This document shows positions 32,711-40,692 of a stretch of DNA of 64,000 nt, one piece after another (the stretch's first letter is position 1; each line of letters begins with the position of its first letter). This DNA comes from Nocardia niwae NBRC 108934 = DSM 45340. GTDB lineage: Bacteria > Actinomycetota > Actinomycetes > Mycobacteriales > Mycobacteriaceae. The stretch is from assembly GCF_001613465.1 (NCBI RefSeq), contig NZ_BDCK01000002.1, positions 124,001-188,000 on the forward strand, read 5' to 3'. A program made the position numbers and the translations under genes. The notes below the pieces were generated by a model. The model made no database searches, was not told where the DNA came from, and saw only the letters and a program-made list of their open reading frames with translations.

Positions 32711-34069
32711 GTGGCAGCCAGCAAGAGCAAGGGTGCTCCCAACCTCTATGGATCGTTCGTACACTCCGCGCCTGGCGCGTTCCTGGCCGGCAAGCTCGGC
32801 CTTCCGAAGCCGGAGCCGCTGCGCCGCTACGTCGCGGGCGAGCCGCCGCTGTCCGGGCCGGTGCTGCTCGGCGGGAAGGGCCGGGTCGCCGAGCCGGTGC
32901 GCGCCCTGCTGTCGGACTACACCTTCGCCGACGCGCTGAGCCAGGGCACCAAGTACGGCGCCCTCGTGTTCGACGCCACCGGCATCGGCACCATCGAGGA
33001 CCTCTCGCAGCTGTTCGAGTTCTTCCAGCCCGCCCTGCGCAGCCTCACCCCGTCCGGCCGGATCGTGGTCATCGGCACCACCCCCGAGCTGGCCTCCGGC
33101 GTGGACCAGCAGATCGCGCAGCGCGCGCTGGAGGGCTTCACCCGCTCGGTGGCCAAGGAACTGCTGCGCGGCTCCACCGCTCAGCTGGTCTACCTGCACC
33201 CGGAGGCGTCCGCGACGGCGACCGGCCTGGAGTCGACCCTGCGCTTCCTGCTCTCGGCCAAGTCGGCCTTCGTCGACGGCCAGGTCATCCGGGTCGGCAA
33301 GGACGACGCGAGCGCGCCCGCCGACTGGGACCGCCCGCTGGACGGCAAGGTCGCGGTGGTGACCGGCGCGGCGCGCGGCATCGGCGCGACCATCGCCGAG
33401 GTGTTCGCCCGGGACGGCGCCCAGGTGATCGTGGCCGACATCCCCGCCGCGGGCGAGGCGCTGTCGCAGACCGCGAACAAGGTGGGCGGCACCGCGCTCG
33501 CGCTCGACGTGACCGCGCCCGACGCGGCGGAGAAGCTGGCCGAGTTCGCCACCGAGCGTTTCGGCGGCATCGACATCATCGTGCACAACGCGGGCATCAC
33601 CCGGGACAAGCTGCTGGCGAACATGGACGAGGGCCGCTGGAACGCGGTCATCAACGTGAATCTCGCCGCGCCGCACCGGATCACCGAGGGCCTGGTGGCC
33701 AGGGGCGCGCTCAAGGAGGGCGGCCGGGTGATCGATGTGTCCTCGATCGCGGGCATCGCGGGCAACCGCGGCCAGACGAACTACGGCGCCTCCAAGGCGG
33801 GCGTCATCGGCATGGTGAACGCCGAGGCCCCGAAGCTGGCGGAGAAGAACATCACCATCAACGCCGTCGCGCCCGGCTTCATCGAGACCGCGATGACCGC
33901 CGCCATCCCGTTGGCCACCCGGGAAGCGGGCCGGCTGATGAGTTCACTGCTGCAGGGCGGCCAGACCGTTGACGTCGCCGAGACCATCGCCTACTTCGCG
34001 AGCCCGGCGTCGAACGCGGTGACCGGTAACGTCGTCCGGGTCTGCGGGCAGAGCCTGATCGGAGCATGA
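32711..34069 (+). CDS. fabG4: 3-oxoacyl-ACP/CoA reductase FabG4
   Basis: A 452-residue high-molecular-weight FabG. The N-terminal half (about 200 residues) is a second, flavodoxin-like SDR-derived domain. The C-terminal half is catalytic: [59 protein letters not shown] with the Ser, Tyr and Lys residues, and [17 protein letters not shown]. The mycobacterial homologue reduces 3-oxoacyl-CoAs with NADH (recalled). GTG 32711 has AAGGTAGGAATA before it. It overlaps htdX by 4 nt (ATGA). Confidence 0.94.
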   Translation: MAASKSKGAPNLYGSFVHSAPGAFLAGKLGLPKPEPLRRYVAGEPPLSGPVLLGGKGRVAEPVRALLSDYTFADALSQGTKYGALVFDATGIGTIEDLSQLFEFFQPALRSLTPSGRIVVIGTTPELASGVDQQIAQRALEGFTRSVAKELLRGSTAQLVYLHPEASATATGLESTLRFLLSAKSAFVDGQVIRVGKDDASAPADWDRPLDGKVAVVTGAARGIGATIAEVFARDGAQVIVADIPAAGEALSQTANKVGGTALALDVTAPDAAEKLAEFATERFGGIDIIVHNAGITRDKLLANMDEGRWNAVINVNLAAPHRITEGLVARGALKEGGRVIDVSSIAGIAGNRGQTNYGASKAGVIGMVNAEAPKLAEKNITINAVAPGFIETAMTAAIPLATREAGRLMSSLLQGGQTVDVAETIAYFASPASNAVTGNVVRVCGQSLIGA

Positions 34070-34956
34070 TGACCCAGGCTCCGGCAGGCAAGGAGAAGAC
34101 CCAGGTGATCGCCCTCACCGAACCGCCCAAGAACAGCCGCCTGTTCGTCAAGGCGGCGCTCGGCGCCGTGCCGCTGCTGTCGGCGCGCAAGCCGGCGCTG
34201 CCGGACCGGGCGGTGCAACTCGACGGGCTGCGGGTCGATCCGGATCACCTGGCCGCCTACTGCCGCGCGACCGGTCTGCGGTTCGGCGATTCGCTCCCGC
34301 TGACCTATCCGTTCATCCTCACCTTCCCGCTGGCCATGCAGCTGGTGGTGGCGCGGGACTTCCCGTTCGTCGCGGTGGGCGCGGTGCACGCGCAGAACGT
34401 CATCGAGCGCACCCGGGAGATCTCGGTGAGCGAGCCGCTGGACATCCGCACGCACATCGAGAACCTGCGCGAGCACCCGAAGGGACTGCTCGTGGACGCG
34501 ATCAGCGATGTCAAGGTGGGCCGGGAGCTGGTGTGGCACCAGGTGACCACATTCCTGCACCAGCAACGCACCTCGCTGTCGGGCGGACCGAAGCAGGAGC
34601 CGAAGCCGGACGAGGTTCCGCCGCCACCGCTGCGCACGCTGCGGGTGGATCAGAAGACGATCACCCGGTACGCGGCCGCGTCGGGTGACCACAACCCGAT
34701 CCACACGTCGGCATTGGGCGCCAAGGCGTTCGGCTTCCCGCGGTCGATCGCCCACGGCATGTGGTCGGCGGCAACCGTTCTCGGCGCGGTCGAGGGCCGC
34801 ATTCCGGAGCAGACCACGTACTCGGTCAAGTTCGGTAAGCCGATCCTGCTGCCGTCCACCGTCAATCTGTATGCCGACCAAGCCGAAGGCGGGTGGGATC
34901 TGGCGCTGCGCCATCCCAAGAAGGGATACCCGCATCTGACGGCAACCCTGCGCTGA
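34066..34956 (+). CDS. htdX: 3-hydroxyacyl-thioester dehydratase HtdX (MaoC-like)
   Basis: A 296-residue double hotdog-fold protein. The N-terminal hotdog (residues about 40-170) is non-catalytic. The C-terminal one carries the hydratase 2 motif [33 protein letters not shown], with the catalytic Asp and His in SGDHNPIH near residue 215. It dehydrates 3-hydroxyacyl thioesters, the step after FabG4. In mycobacteria the fabG4-htdX pair is conserved. The ATG overlaps the fabG4 stop, so translation is coupled. Confidence 0.92.
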   Translation: MMTQAPAGKEKTQVIALTEPPKNSRLFVKAALGAVPLLSARKPALPDRAVQLDGLRVDPDHLAAYCRATGLRFGDSLPLTYPFILTFPLAMQLVVARDFPFVAVGAVHAQNVIERTREISVSEPLDIRTHIENLREHPKGLLVDAISDVKVGRELVWHQVTTFLHQQRTSLSGGPKQEPKPDEVPPPPLRTLRVDQKTITRYAAASGDHNPIHTSALGAKAFGFPRSIAHGMWSAATVLGAVEGRIPEQTTYSVKFGKPILLPSTVNLYADQAEGGWDLALRHPKKGYPHLTATLR

Positions 34957-34963
34957 ACGAAGT

Positions 34964-35001
34964 CGAAGCCGCGCCCGATTCGCGAATCGGGCGCGGCTTC
35001 G
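34964..35001. terminator. 38-bp perfect palindrome terminator between htdX and DUF5685 gene
   Basis: Two 19-bp arms (34964-34982 and 34983-35001) are exact inverse complements with no spacer, lying between convergent stops at 34956 and 35063. No U-tract is evident. Confidence 0.8.
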
Positions 35002-35062
35002 TGCTTTCGGCGGGATCGGCGCTGCCGCACCCGAGCGCGGCCGGGGCGCCCCGCGATACCGA

Positions 35063-36313
35063 TCAGCAGTCGCAACCGCAGTCGCAGCAGTTGCAGTCAC
35101 CGCAATCGCAGCAGCCGCAATCGCAGTCGCCGCAATCGCTGCAATCGCAGTTCTTGATCCACGCGTCCTTACGTTCGCCCGTGCACGGTTGTGTGTGGTC
35201 GGCGCAGCACGCGTAACCGGTGCAATAACCGCCGAGGATGAGCGTGAGGGATTCGCCCACCCCCGGTCGGCGAGTCGGCGGACGGTGACCGGTGCGCGCG
35301 TGGACGCCGCCCCCGGCGCGGGGAGACCCTTCGGACGACACCGAGCACGTGTGGGCGACGAGCGCGCCGAGCCCGCCGCCGAGCCGCCGCAGCACCGCGG
35401 TGAGCGGGTCGAGCAGCATCCAGCGCACGGTGGGCACGCTGCTGAGCTCGGCGGCCGCGACGGCCGCGCGCAGGCGCGAATTCGATTGCCGCAGCAGATC
35501 GTAAGCCTCGGTAACCGTGGTGCCGGTGGCCGCGAGGGGATTGAACCGATCGTGGGCCGCGTCGTCCTCGTAGTCGGTAAGGGCGTCGGCCAGATGCGCG
35601 ATCCGGCCGAAATGCCAGCCCGCCGCACGCAACGCGTCGATATTGTCCGGGCGATCGGCCAGCACAGCGGTGTGGGCGAAGAACGCCGACGCGCACAGCT
35701 GGGTGGGCGCGGTCAAGCGGTCCAGCGGTTCCGCCGACTCCGCCATCGCCGAGCGCCAATGCGGCGAAGCGGCAAGAGATTCCGGCACCCACCTCGCTAC
35801 CGCAGCCGAACCGCCCACGCTGAACTGCGCTTTCGCCTCCCGCTCCAGGCGCACCTGCGCGTCGAGCGCCGCGACGAGCGGATCGACGTCCAGACCGATT
35901 CCCGCCGCGCTCGCGCGGGCCGCGCCATACCAGCGCGTCGCGGCTTTCGCCAGCGGCCTGCGCGCGAGCGCGGAGACCTCCCCGTCGTCCACATGATCGC
36001 GAATCTTGGCCGCGGCCAACAGCAACGACGCCGTGGTGGCGAGCCGCACGCCGGGCGAGCCGGCGGTGACCACCGACGCGCGGCGCATTCCGCGCAGCGG
36101 ACACGGCGCCGCGGTGGCGCGGGCCGCGGCGCCGGACTGCGCCTCGGTGAGCATGCTCAGTACCAGCGCGTCCTTGTTGGTGGTGGCACGGGCGAGCTGA
36201 TCATGCCCGTCCCGCAACCCGAGACACAAACCGCACAGATGCGCCCGCCACTCGGCCGCATCGATTCCATACTTCTGAGCGCCGTGCGTACACGGCGTGA
36301 GCAACCCGAACAC
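35063..36313 (-). CDS. DUF5685-family protein with cysteine-rich C-terminal tail
   Basis: A 416-residue protein of the DUF5685 family. MFGLLTPCTHG, RAHLCGLCLGLRDGHDQLARATTNKDALVLSML, APCPLRGMRRASVV and AKIRDHVDDGE are its hallmarks, and the helical body resembles a terpene-cyclase or all-alpha fold. After residue about 360 come CTGYACCADH and a tail (about 388-416) in which 14 of 29 residues are Cys, alternating with Asp and Gly (for example CDCGCCDCGDC). Such a tail suggests metal binding. No function is known. The GTG at 36313 has a GGGGCGG purine run. It follows the TetR gene on the same strand. Confidence 0.88.
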   Translation of the reverse strand: MFGLLTPCTHGAQKYGIDAAEWRAHLCGLCLGLRDGHDQLARATTNKDALVLSMLTEAQSGAAARATAAPCPLRGMRRASVVTAGSPGVRLATTASLLLAAAKIRDHVDDGEVSALARRPLAKAATRWYGAARASAAGIGLDVDPLVAALDAQVRLEREAKAQFSVGGSAAVARWVPESLAASPHWRSAMAESAEPLDRLTAPTQLCASAFFAHTAVLADRPDNIDALRAAGWHFGRIAHLADALTDYEDDAAHDRFNPLAATGTTVTEAYDLLRQSNSRLRAAVAAAELSSVPTVRWMLLDPLTAVLRRLGGGLGALVAHTCSVSSEGSPRAGGGVHARTGHRPPTRRPGVGESLTLILGGYCTGYACCADHTQPCTGERKDAWIKNCDCSDCGDCDCGCCDCGDCNCCDCGCDC

Positions 36314-36423
36314 TTCCGCCCCGTTTCTCCCCGGCTCGTCGAAGGAGCCGGTCCGCGCTGTGCGAACTCACGCACTGTGGCAGGAGGGCGGCGCGGAAGC
36401 AACCGGTCCGGGCAATGGGCGGG

Positions 36424-37023
36424 CTACTCGGTCTTCTTCCGTCCGGCGAGACCGCGCCAGGCCAGATCGTCGAGCAGATCCACGGCCTCGGCGACCTCGA
36501 TCCGGCCGCTGGCCAGCCGATCGGCGATGGCCTCGCCCGCGCCGATCACGGCGACCGCGACGACATCGAAATTCGTTCCCGGCTCGGCGTGCTTGGCGCT
36601 GGACTCCAGGAGTTTGGCGGTCAGCTCGATGACGCGTTCGCGGGCGTTCTCGATCTCCGAGGCGAACGCCTGCTGGCCGATGGCCTGCCGGTAGAGCACC
36701 TGCCAGGAGCGACGGTTGCGGTCGACGAAGCCGAGGAAGCCCTCCAGCGCGGTGCGCACCTGCTCGTGCGGCGTGAGCAGGGGGTTTCCCGCGGGCGCGA
36801 CGGATTCGATGAATCGCAGCCCTTCCCGTTGGATGCAGGCGCGGAACAGTTCGTCCTTGGAGCCGTAGTACAGATACAGCATCGGCTTCGAGATCTTCGC
36901 CTCGGCGGCGATCGCGTCCATCGACGTGTCGTGGAAGCCTTTACGCGAGAAGACCTCCACGGCGGCGTCGAGCATCTGCTGCTCGCGTACCGCCCGCGGA
37001 AGCCGCTTCGTACCGCCCGCCAT
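36424..37023 (-). CDS. TetR-family regulator, candidate controller of fadA2/fabG4 region
   Basis: A 199-residue TetR protein. KRLPRAVREQQMLDAAVEVFSRKGFHDTSMDAIAAEAKISKPMLYLYYGSKDELF, in blocks, is the DNA-binding domain, followed by a helical ligand domain with WQVLYRQAIGQQAFASEI and DVVAVAVIGAGEAIADRL. It corresponds to Rv0238 by position and N-terminal similarity (recalled). GTAGGAG is before the ATG at 37023; a GTG 15 nt upstream is less likely. A degenerate copy of the fadA2/fabG4 palindrome lies just upstream, so autoregulation and control of the fad genes are plausible. Confidence 0.9.
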   Translation of the reverse strand: MAGGTKRLPRAVREQQMLDAAVEVFSRKGFHDTSMDAIAAEAKISKPMLYLYYGSKDELFRACIQREGLRFIESVAPAGNPLLTPHEQVRTALEGFLGFVDRNRRSWQVLYRQAIGQQAFASEIENARERVIELTAKLLESSAKHAEPGTNFDVVAVAVIGAGEAIADRLASGRIEVAEAVDLLDDLAWRGLAGRKKTE

Positions 37024-37052
37024 CCACACTCCTACCACAGGTGAATTTCATA

Positions 37053-37070
37053 TATTACTCCAAGGTAAGT
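37053..37070. promoter_or_regulatory. Operator-like site before the TetR gene
   Basis: On the minus strand ACTTACCTTGGAGTAATA, matching 14 of 18 positions of the fadA2/fabG4 palindrome core. It lies 30 nt from the TetR start. Confidence 0.65.
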
Positions 37071-37122
37071 TCCGGCGGTCCGATTTGCTCACCAGTCGCC
37101 CGACTCGGCCGTGCGGCGCGCT

Positions 37123-38286
37123 TCAGCAGCGCGGCAACGCACCCTTGTAAGCGGCCAAGCGCAACACCGACGCATCCACCTGCGGCATCGGCAGTCGCCC
37201 ACTCGCCACCGCCTGCTCCAGCCGGTCTAGCACCTGCGGCACCGCATCGGTGGTGATCCACAGGGCACTGTCCGCGCCGGCCACCAGGGCGGCCTCCACG
37301 GCGTCCTCGATCGACATCCGGCTGGTGATCGCCGCCATGCCGCCGAGATCGTCGGTGAAGATCGGCCCCTGGAACGGCGCGGCGCCGTAGCCGCTGCCGT
37401 CGCGCAGCAACCGCATCGCCTCCGGGCTGATGCTGGCCGGGACACCCGGGGTGGTCAGTCCGGGCACGTCCAGGTGACCCACCATCACGGCCGCGCCCGA
37501 GCCGATCAGGTTGCGGAACGGAACCAGATCCACGTTCTGCATCTGGTCCAGCGGCGGGGTGCGCACCGCTCCGGTGTGCGAGTCGCCCGAACCCGACCCG
37601 TGGCCCGGGAAGTGCTTCATCACCGTGCCGACGCCGACCTCGCGCATGGCGCGGATGTAGGCGTCCGCGTAGCGGGTGACCACGTCCGGATCGTCGGAGA
37701 AGGAGCGGTCACCGATCACCGAGTCGTCCGGCTGGGAGCTGACGTCCACGTCGGGGGCGAAATCCACCGTCACGCCGAGATCCTTCAGCGCGCGGCCCCT
37801 GGTCAGCGTCGCGCTGTAGAACTGATCGGGGCTCATGGTCTGCGCCGTCTCCCGTGCCGAGGGCGCCGCGCCGATCAGGTCGCGCACCCGCGAGACGCGG
37901 CCGCCCTCCTCATCGATCGTCACCATCAGCGGCACCTTGGCCGCCTGCTTCACCTGCGCGATCTGCCCGGAGGCGAGCAGCGCCTGGTCGGTCCATCCGC
38001 CCACGAAGATGCCGCCGACCTGCTCGTTGCGCACCACGTTCGTCGCGTCGTCGGCGCCGGTGACGCCGACGGTCAGCAGCTGGGCCAGCTTCTGGCGGGT
38101 GGTGAACTGCCCGAGGTACCCCGCGTTGCAGTCCGGCGGCGCCGCGCTGGTAGCGGGGATCACCGCGGTGGTCGCTTCCCGTGTGGTGGTGGTGCTCGAC
38201 GACGCCGTTTCGGTGGAGCCGCCGTTCGAGCAGGCGGTCGCGACGGCGGCGAGAACGGCGAGGACGAGCAGAGGCGTCTTCCGCAT
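37123..38286 (-). CDS. lpqI: GH3 beta-N-acetylhexosaminidase lipoprotein LpqI
   Basis: A 387-residue lipoprotein. RKTPLLVLAVLAAVATAC gives the signal and lipobox (lipidated Cys near 19), then a Ser/Thr-rich linker. The GH3 domain shows VPLMVTIDEEGGRVSR, KHFPGHGSGSGDSHTG near residue 222 (the acid-base Asp-His dyad region) and IFTDDLGGMAAI near 311 with the nucleophile Asp. Members of the bacterial NagZ/LpqI type remove GlcNAc from cell-wall fragments. ATG 38286 is taken because it begins the signal; a TTG at 38295 is also possible. Placement after TetR matches M. tuberculosis lpqI. Confidence 0.92.
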   Translation of the reverse strand: MRKTPLLVLAVLAAVATACSNGGSTETASSSTTTTREATTAVIPATSAAPPDCNAGYLGQFTTRQKLAQLLTVGVTGADDATNVVRNEQVGGIFVGGWTDQALLASGQIAQVKQAAKVPLMVTIDEEGGRVSRVRDLIGAAPSARETAQTMSPDQFYSATLTRGRALKDLGVTVDFAPDVDVSSQPDDSVIGDRSFSDDPDVVTRYADAYIRAMREVGVGTVMKHFPGHGSGSGDSHTGAVRTPPLDQMQNVDLVPFRNLIGSGAAVMVGHLDVPGLTTPGVPASISPEAMRLLRDGSGYGAAPFQGPIFTDDLGGMAAITSRMSIEDAVEAALVAGADSALWITTDAVPQVLDRLEQAVASGRLPMPQVDASVLRLAAYKGALPRC

Positions 38287-38738
38287 AGAGGTCAACCGTA
38301 CTCGTCACGACGTGCGCGACCGCACTCGCTACGTCGCTACCGAGCGGGTAACTCACGCACCGGTACCGAATCGTTGCGCCGGGGGCGGGCCGTACCGGAC
38401 CGACGGGTCACGCCTTGTCCGCGTCGTGATTTCATCCATCGGCGCTTGCGGGGGGCGAGCCGCTCGGGTCGTGACCGGCCTGCTCCCCTGCTGGTGGTCC
38501 GCCCTGGAAGTCGGCACGGGCCTCCGACGACGCTCTGCGCTGCGGCAGCACGGCCGGCGACAGCAGCGCCGCGAGGGTCGAGTTGCGGATCGAAGCGGAC
38601 ACGACGGCGCACGCCCGCGTCGGCGCGGCGGCCACACTAGCGTTTGCGCAGGTCATGCCGAGAAACAAGCCGGGTTCACGCGGGCCGGCGCGGGGTAATC
38701 TCGGGGGTATCGCCGTGCGTCGTTCTCAGGAGGTCATC
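38287..38738. other. 452-bp divergent region between lpqI and stress-protein gene
   Basis: Several short frames exist on both strands, but none has a recognisable product, a ribosome site and sensible composition together. I see no hairpin that stands out. It presumably holds the divergent promoters. Confidence 0.5.
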
Positions 38739-39212
38739 GTGCCTTGCGATCTGATGCTCATCGCCTACGACGGCTCCGAGAACGCCAAGCGCGCCGTCAC
38801 CTACGCTGGACGGTTCCTCAGCGCCGAGCGAGCCATCGTGCTGACCGCCTGGGAGCCCATGGTGCGTCAAGCCGCTCGCCTTTCCGGGCTGTCGGGCGTC
38901 ATGCAACCGGAATGGGTGCCGGACGACGAGATCGAGGACATCGCCTACGTCGACGCGCGCGCCATCAACGCCGAGGGCGTGCGACTGGCCGAACTGGCGG
39001 GCCTGAACGCCGAGGCTCGCACCGCCGAATGCACCACCACCATCTGGAACGCCATCGTCGACTGCGCCGACGAACTGGACGTCGACATCATCGTGGCGGG
39101 CACCCGCGGCGCGACCGGGATCCGCGCGCTGCTGCACAGCAGCGTCGCCGACGCCGTCCTCAAGCATTGCCACCGTCCCGTATTGCTCGTCCCGCCCGGC
39201 AAGGACTCCTGA
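38739..39212 (+). CDS. Universal stress protein
   Basis: A 157-residue UspA-fold protein. LMLIAYDGSENAKRAVTYAGRFL is the N-terminal ATP/Asp region, and IIVAGTRGATGIRALLHSSVADAVLKHCHRPVLLV matches the G-x2-G-x9-G(S/T) signature, as G-A-T-G with S-S-V-A, so ATP binding is plausible. GTG 38739 stands after AGGAGG with 5 nt spacing; the 52-residue longer frame has no support. USPs act in stress tolerance; its specific role is unknown. Confidence 0.9.
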   Translation: MPCDLMLIAYDGSENAKRAVTYAGRFLSAERAIVLTAWEPMVRQAARLSGLSGVMQPEWVPDDEIEDIAYVDARAINAEGVRLAELAGLNAEARTAECTTTIWNAIVDCADELDVDIIVAGTRGATGIRALLHSSVADAVLKHCHRPVLLVPPGKDS

Positions 39213-39267
39213 CCCGCAGACCGTGAGATGTGGATCGCTCCAGCGTCTCGGGGCGCGGCACCGGGGT

Positions 39268-39273
39268 TAGGTT
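39268..39273 (+). promoter_or_regulatory. -10 hexamer for leaderless isochorismate synthase gene
   Basis: TAGGTT, 6 nt, then ATG at 39280. The GGGGTC between is close to the start codon and not a normal ribosome site. Confidence 0.55.
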
Positions 39274-39279
39274 GGGGTC

Positions 39280-40374
39280 ATGGATGGGTTCCTGCTTGCT
39301 CGGGCCGACGGGGTTGTTCGTGGTCACGGGAGCCGAGCCCGCTTCGACGACGCGCGCCTGGCGCAAACCGCGTTGCGCGAGGGCAGCGCGCGGCTGATCG
39401 TCGGCGCGCTGCCCTTCGATCCACGCGAGCCCGCCGCGCTGAGCGAGCCGGAGCGCGCGGTGCACACCGCGGGGCCGTGGCGGCCCGCCGCGCTGCCCGA
39501 ACTGCCCGCGGTGCGGGTGGTGACCGAGCTACCGAGCCCGGCCGAGCACGTCGCGCGGGTGACGAAGCTGGTCGAGCAGCTCAACGATCCCGCGCAACCA
39601 CTGCGCAAGGTGGTCGCGGCGCGGTCGGTGCTGGCCGAGGCACAGGCCGCGCTCGACCCGGAAGTCGTCGCGGCGCACCTGCTGACCAGGCATCCGCACG
39701 CGAACGTCTTCGCGGTCGACCTCACCGCGGCCGGGCGCGCCGGTGCGACGCTGGTGGGCGCGACGCCCGAAGTGCTGATCGCCCGGCAGGGCGACCTGGT
39801 GACGCTGCGCCCGCTGGCGGGCACCGCGCCGCGCCCGGCCGATCCGGAGGCCGATGCCGCGCAGGCCAGGGAGTTGCTGGCCAGCACCAAGAATCGCGAG
39901 GAACACGCGTTCGTGATCGACTGGATCCGGGAGCGGCTCGAGCCGATCTGCGCCGAACTGTCGATCCCGGAGGGCCCGGAGCTGGTCAGCACCCACGAGG
40001 TGTGGCACCTGGCGACGCCGATCACCGGGCGTCTGCGCGACACCGCGATCACCGCGCTCGACCTGGCGCTGCTGCTGCACCCGACGCCCGCGGTCTGCGG
40101 CACGCCCACCGATCTGGCCCTCGAGACCATCACGCGCATCGAGGACGACCGCGGCTTCTACGGAGGAGCCGTCGGCTGGTGCGACGCGCAGGGCGACGGC
40201 GCCTGGGTGGTCGCCATCCGCTGCGCGGAACTCTCGGCCGACGGCCGCACGGTGCGGGCGTACGCGGGCGGCGGCATCGTCGCGGCCTCCGATCCGCAGG
40301 CGGAGCTCGACGAGACCACCGCGAAACTGCGCACGCTGCTCGGCGCGCTGCACTGCGCTCTGCCCACCCGCTGA
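39280..40374 (+). CDS. entC: Isochorismate synthase
   Basis: A 364-residue chorismate-binding enzyme. PLRKVVAARSVLAEA, LVGATPEVLIARQGD, RPLAGTAPRP, STKNREEHAFVIDWIRERL, VSTHEVWHLATPITG, LLLHPTPAVCGTPTDLALETI and DRGFYGGAVGW are the MenF/EntC/DhbC blocks. It isomerises chorismate to isochorismate, the branch point to menaquinone, salicylate or 2,3-dihydroxybenzoate. No siderophore or menaquinone genes lie beside it, so the end product cannot be inferred. Length is normal for EntC. Confidence 0.9.
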   Translation: MDGFLLARADGVVRGHGSRARFDDARLAQTALREGSARLIVGALPFDPREPAALSEPERAVHTAGPWRPAALPELPAVRVVTELPSPAEHVARVTKLVEQLNDPAQPLRKVVAARSVLAEAQAALDPEVVAAHLLTRHPHANVFAVDLTAAGRAGATLVGATPEVLIARQGDLVTLRPLAGTAPRPADPEADAAQARELLASTKNREEHAFVIDWIRERLEPICAELSIPEGPELVSTHEVWHLATPITGRLRDTAITALDLALLLHPTPAVCGTPTDLALETITRIEDDRGFYGGAVGWCDAQGDGAWVVAIRCAELSADGRTVRAYAGGGIVAASDPQAELDETTAKLRTLLGALHCALPTR

Positions 40375-40521
40375 CGCGTCCGGCTCCGGCCGATTCGGGG
40401 TGGTCGCCACGTGCTCGGCGACGATCCGGCCGGAGAATCCGCGGCCTGAACGCATACAAATACCGGACGTCCTGCTAGGTTGACCGGGAACGTGCCTGCA
40501 TCGACGTATTGGAGTACCGCG

Positions 40522-40692
40522 ATGAAGTTTGCTGTCCCGGGTGTTGCGAGTGCTGTCGCGGGCGCCGTGCTGGGCGTGCTCAGCGTCTTCCTCATCACCA
40601 TCGCGGTTCAGCAGAACTCGCGGCCCGAGATCGATCGCAGCGGTGACAAGGACTCCTCGCTGCTGAACAACGTTGAGTACGGCAGCCGCTGA
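40522..40692 (+). CDS. DUF2613 small membrane protein
   Basis: A 56-residue protein with one N-terminal hydrophobic helix (VPGVASAVAGAVLGVLSVFL) and a polar C-terminus (QNSRPEIDRSGDKDSSLLNNVEYGSR). It fits the DUF2613 family, which lies directly upstream of aftD in mycobacteria (Rv0236A, recalled). GGAG is 7 nt before the ATG and TAGGTT (40476-40481) is a likely -10. Its last 20 nt overlap the aftD start, implying coupled translation and perhaps a joint role. Confidence 0.82.
   Translation: MKFAVPGVASAVAGAVLGVLSVFLITIAVQQNSRPEIDRSGDKDSSLLNNVEYGSR

Noticed and set aside
35063..35153. Repeated CGCAATCGCAGCAG-like units that resemble a tandem repeat or CRISPR-like array
   Set aside because: They are the codons for the Cys/Asp/Gly tail of the DUF5685 protein; no spacers or conserved repeats.
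38337..38668. Short minus-strand frames (78-94 residues) between lpqI and the stress-protein gene
   Set aside because: Overlapping frames with high Arg/Pro/Ala content and no consistent ribosome site; probably non-coding.
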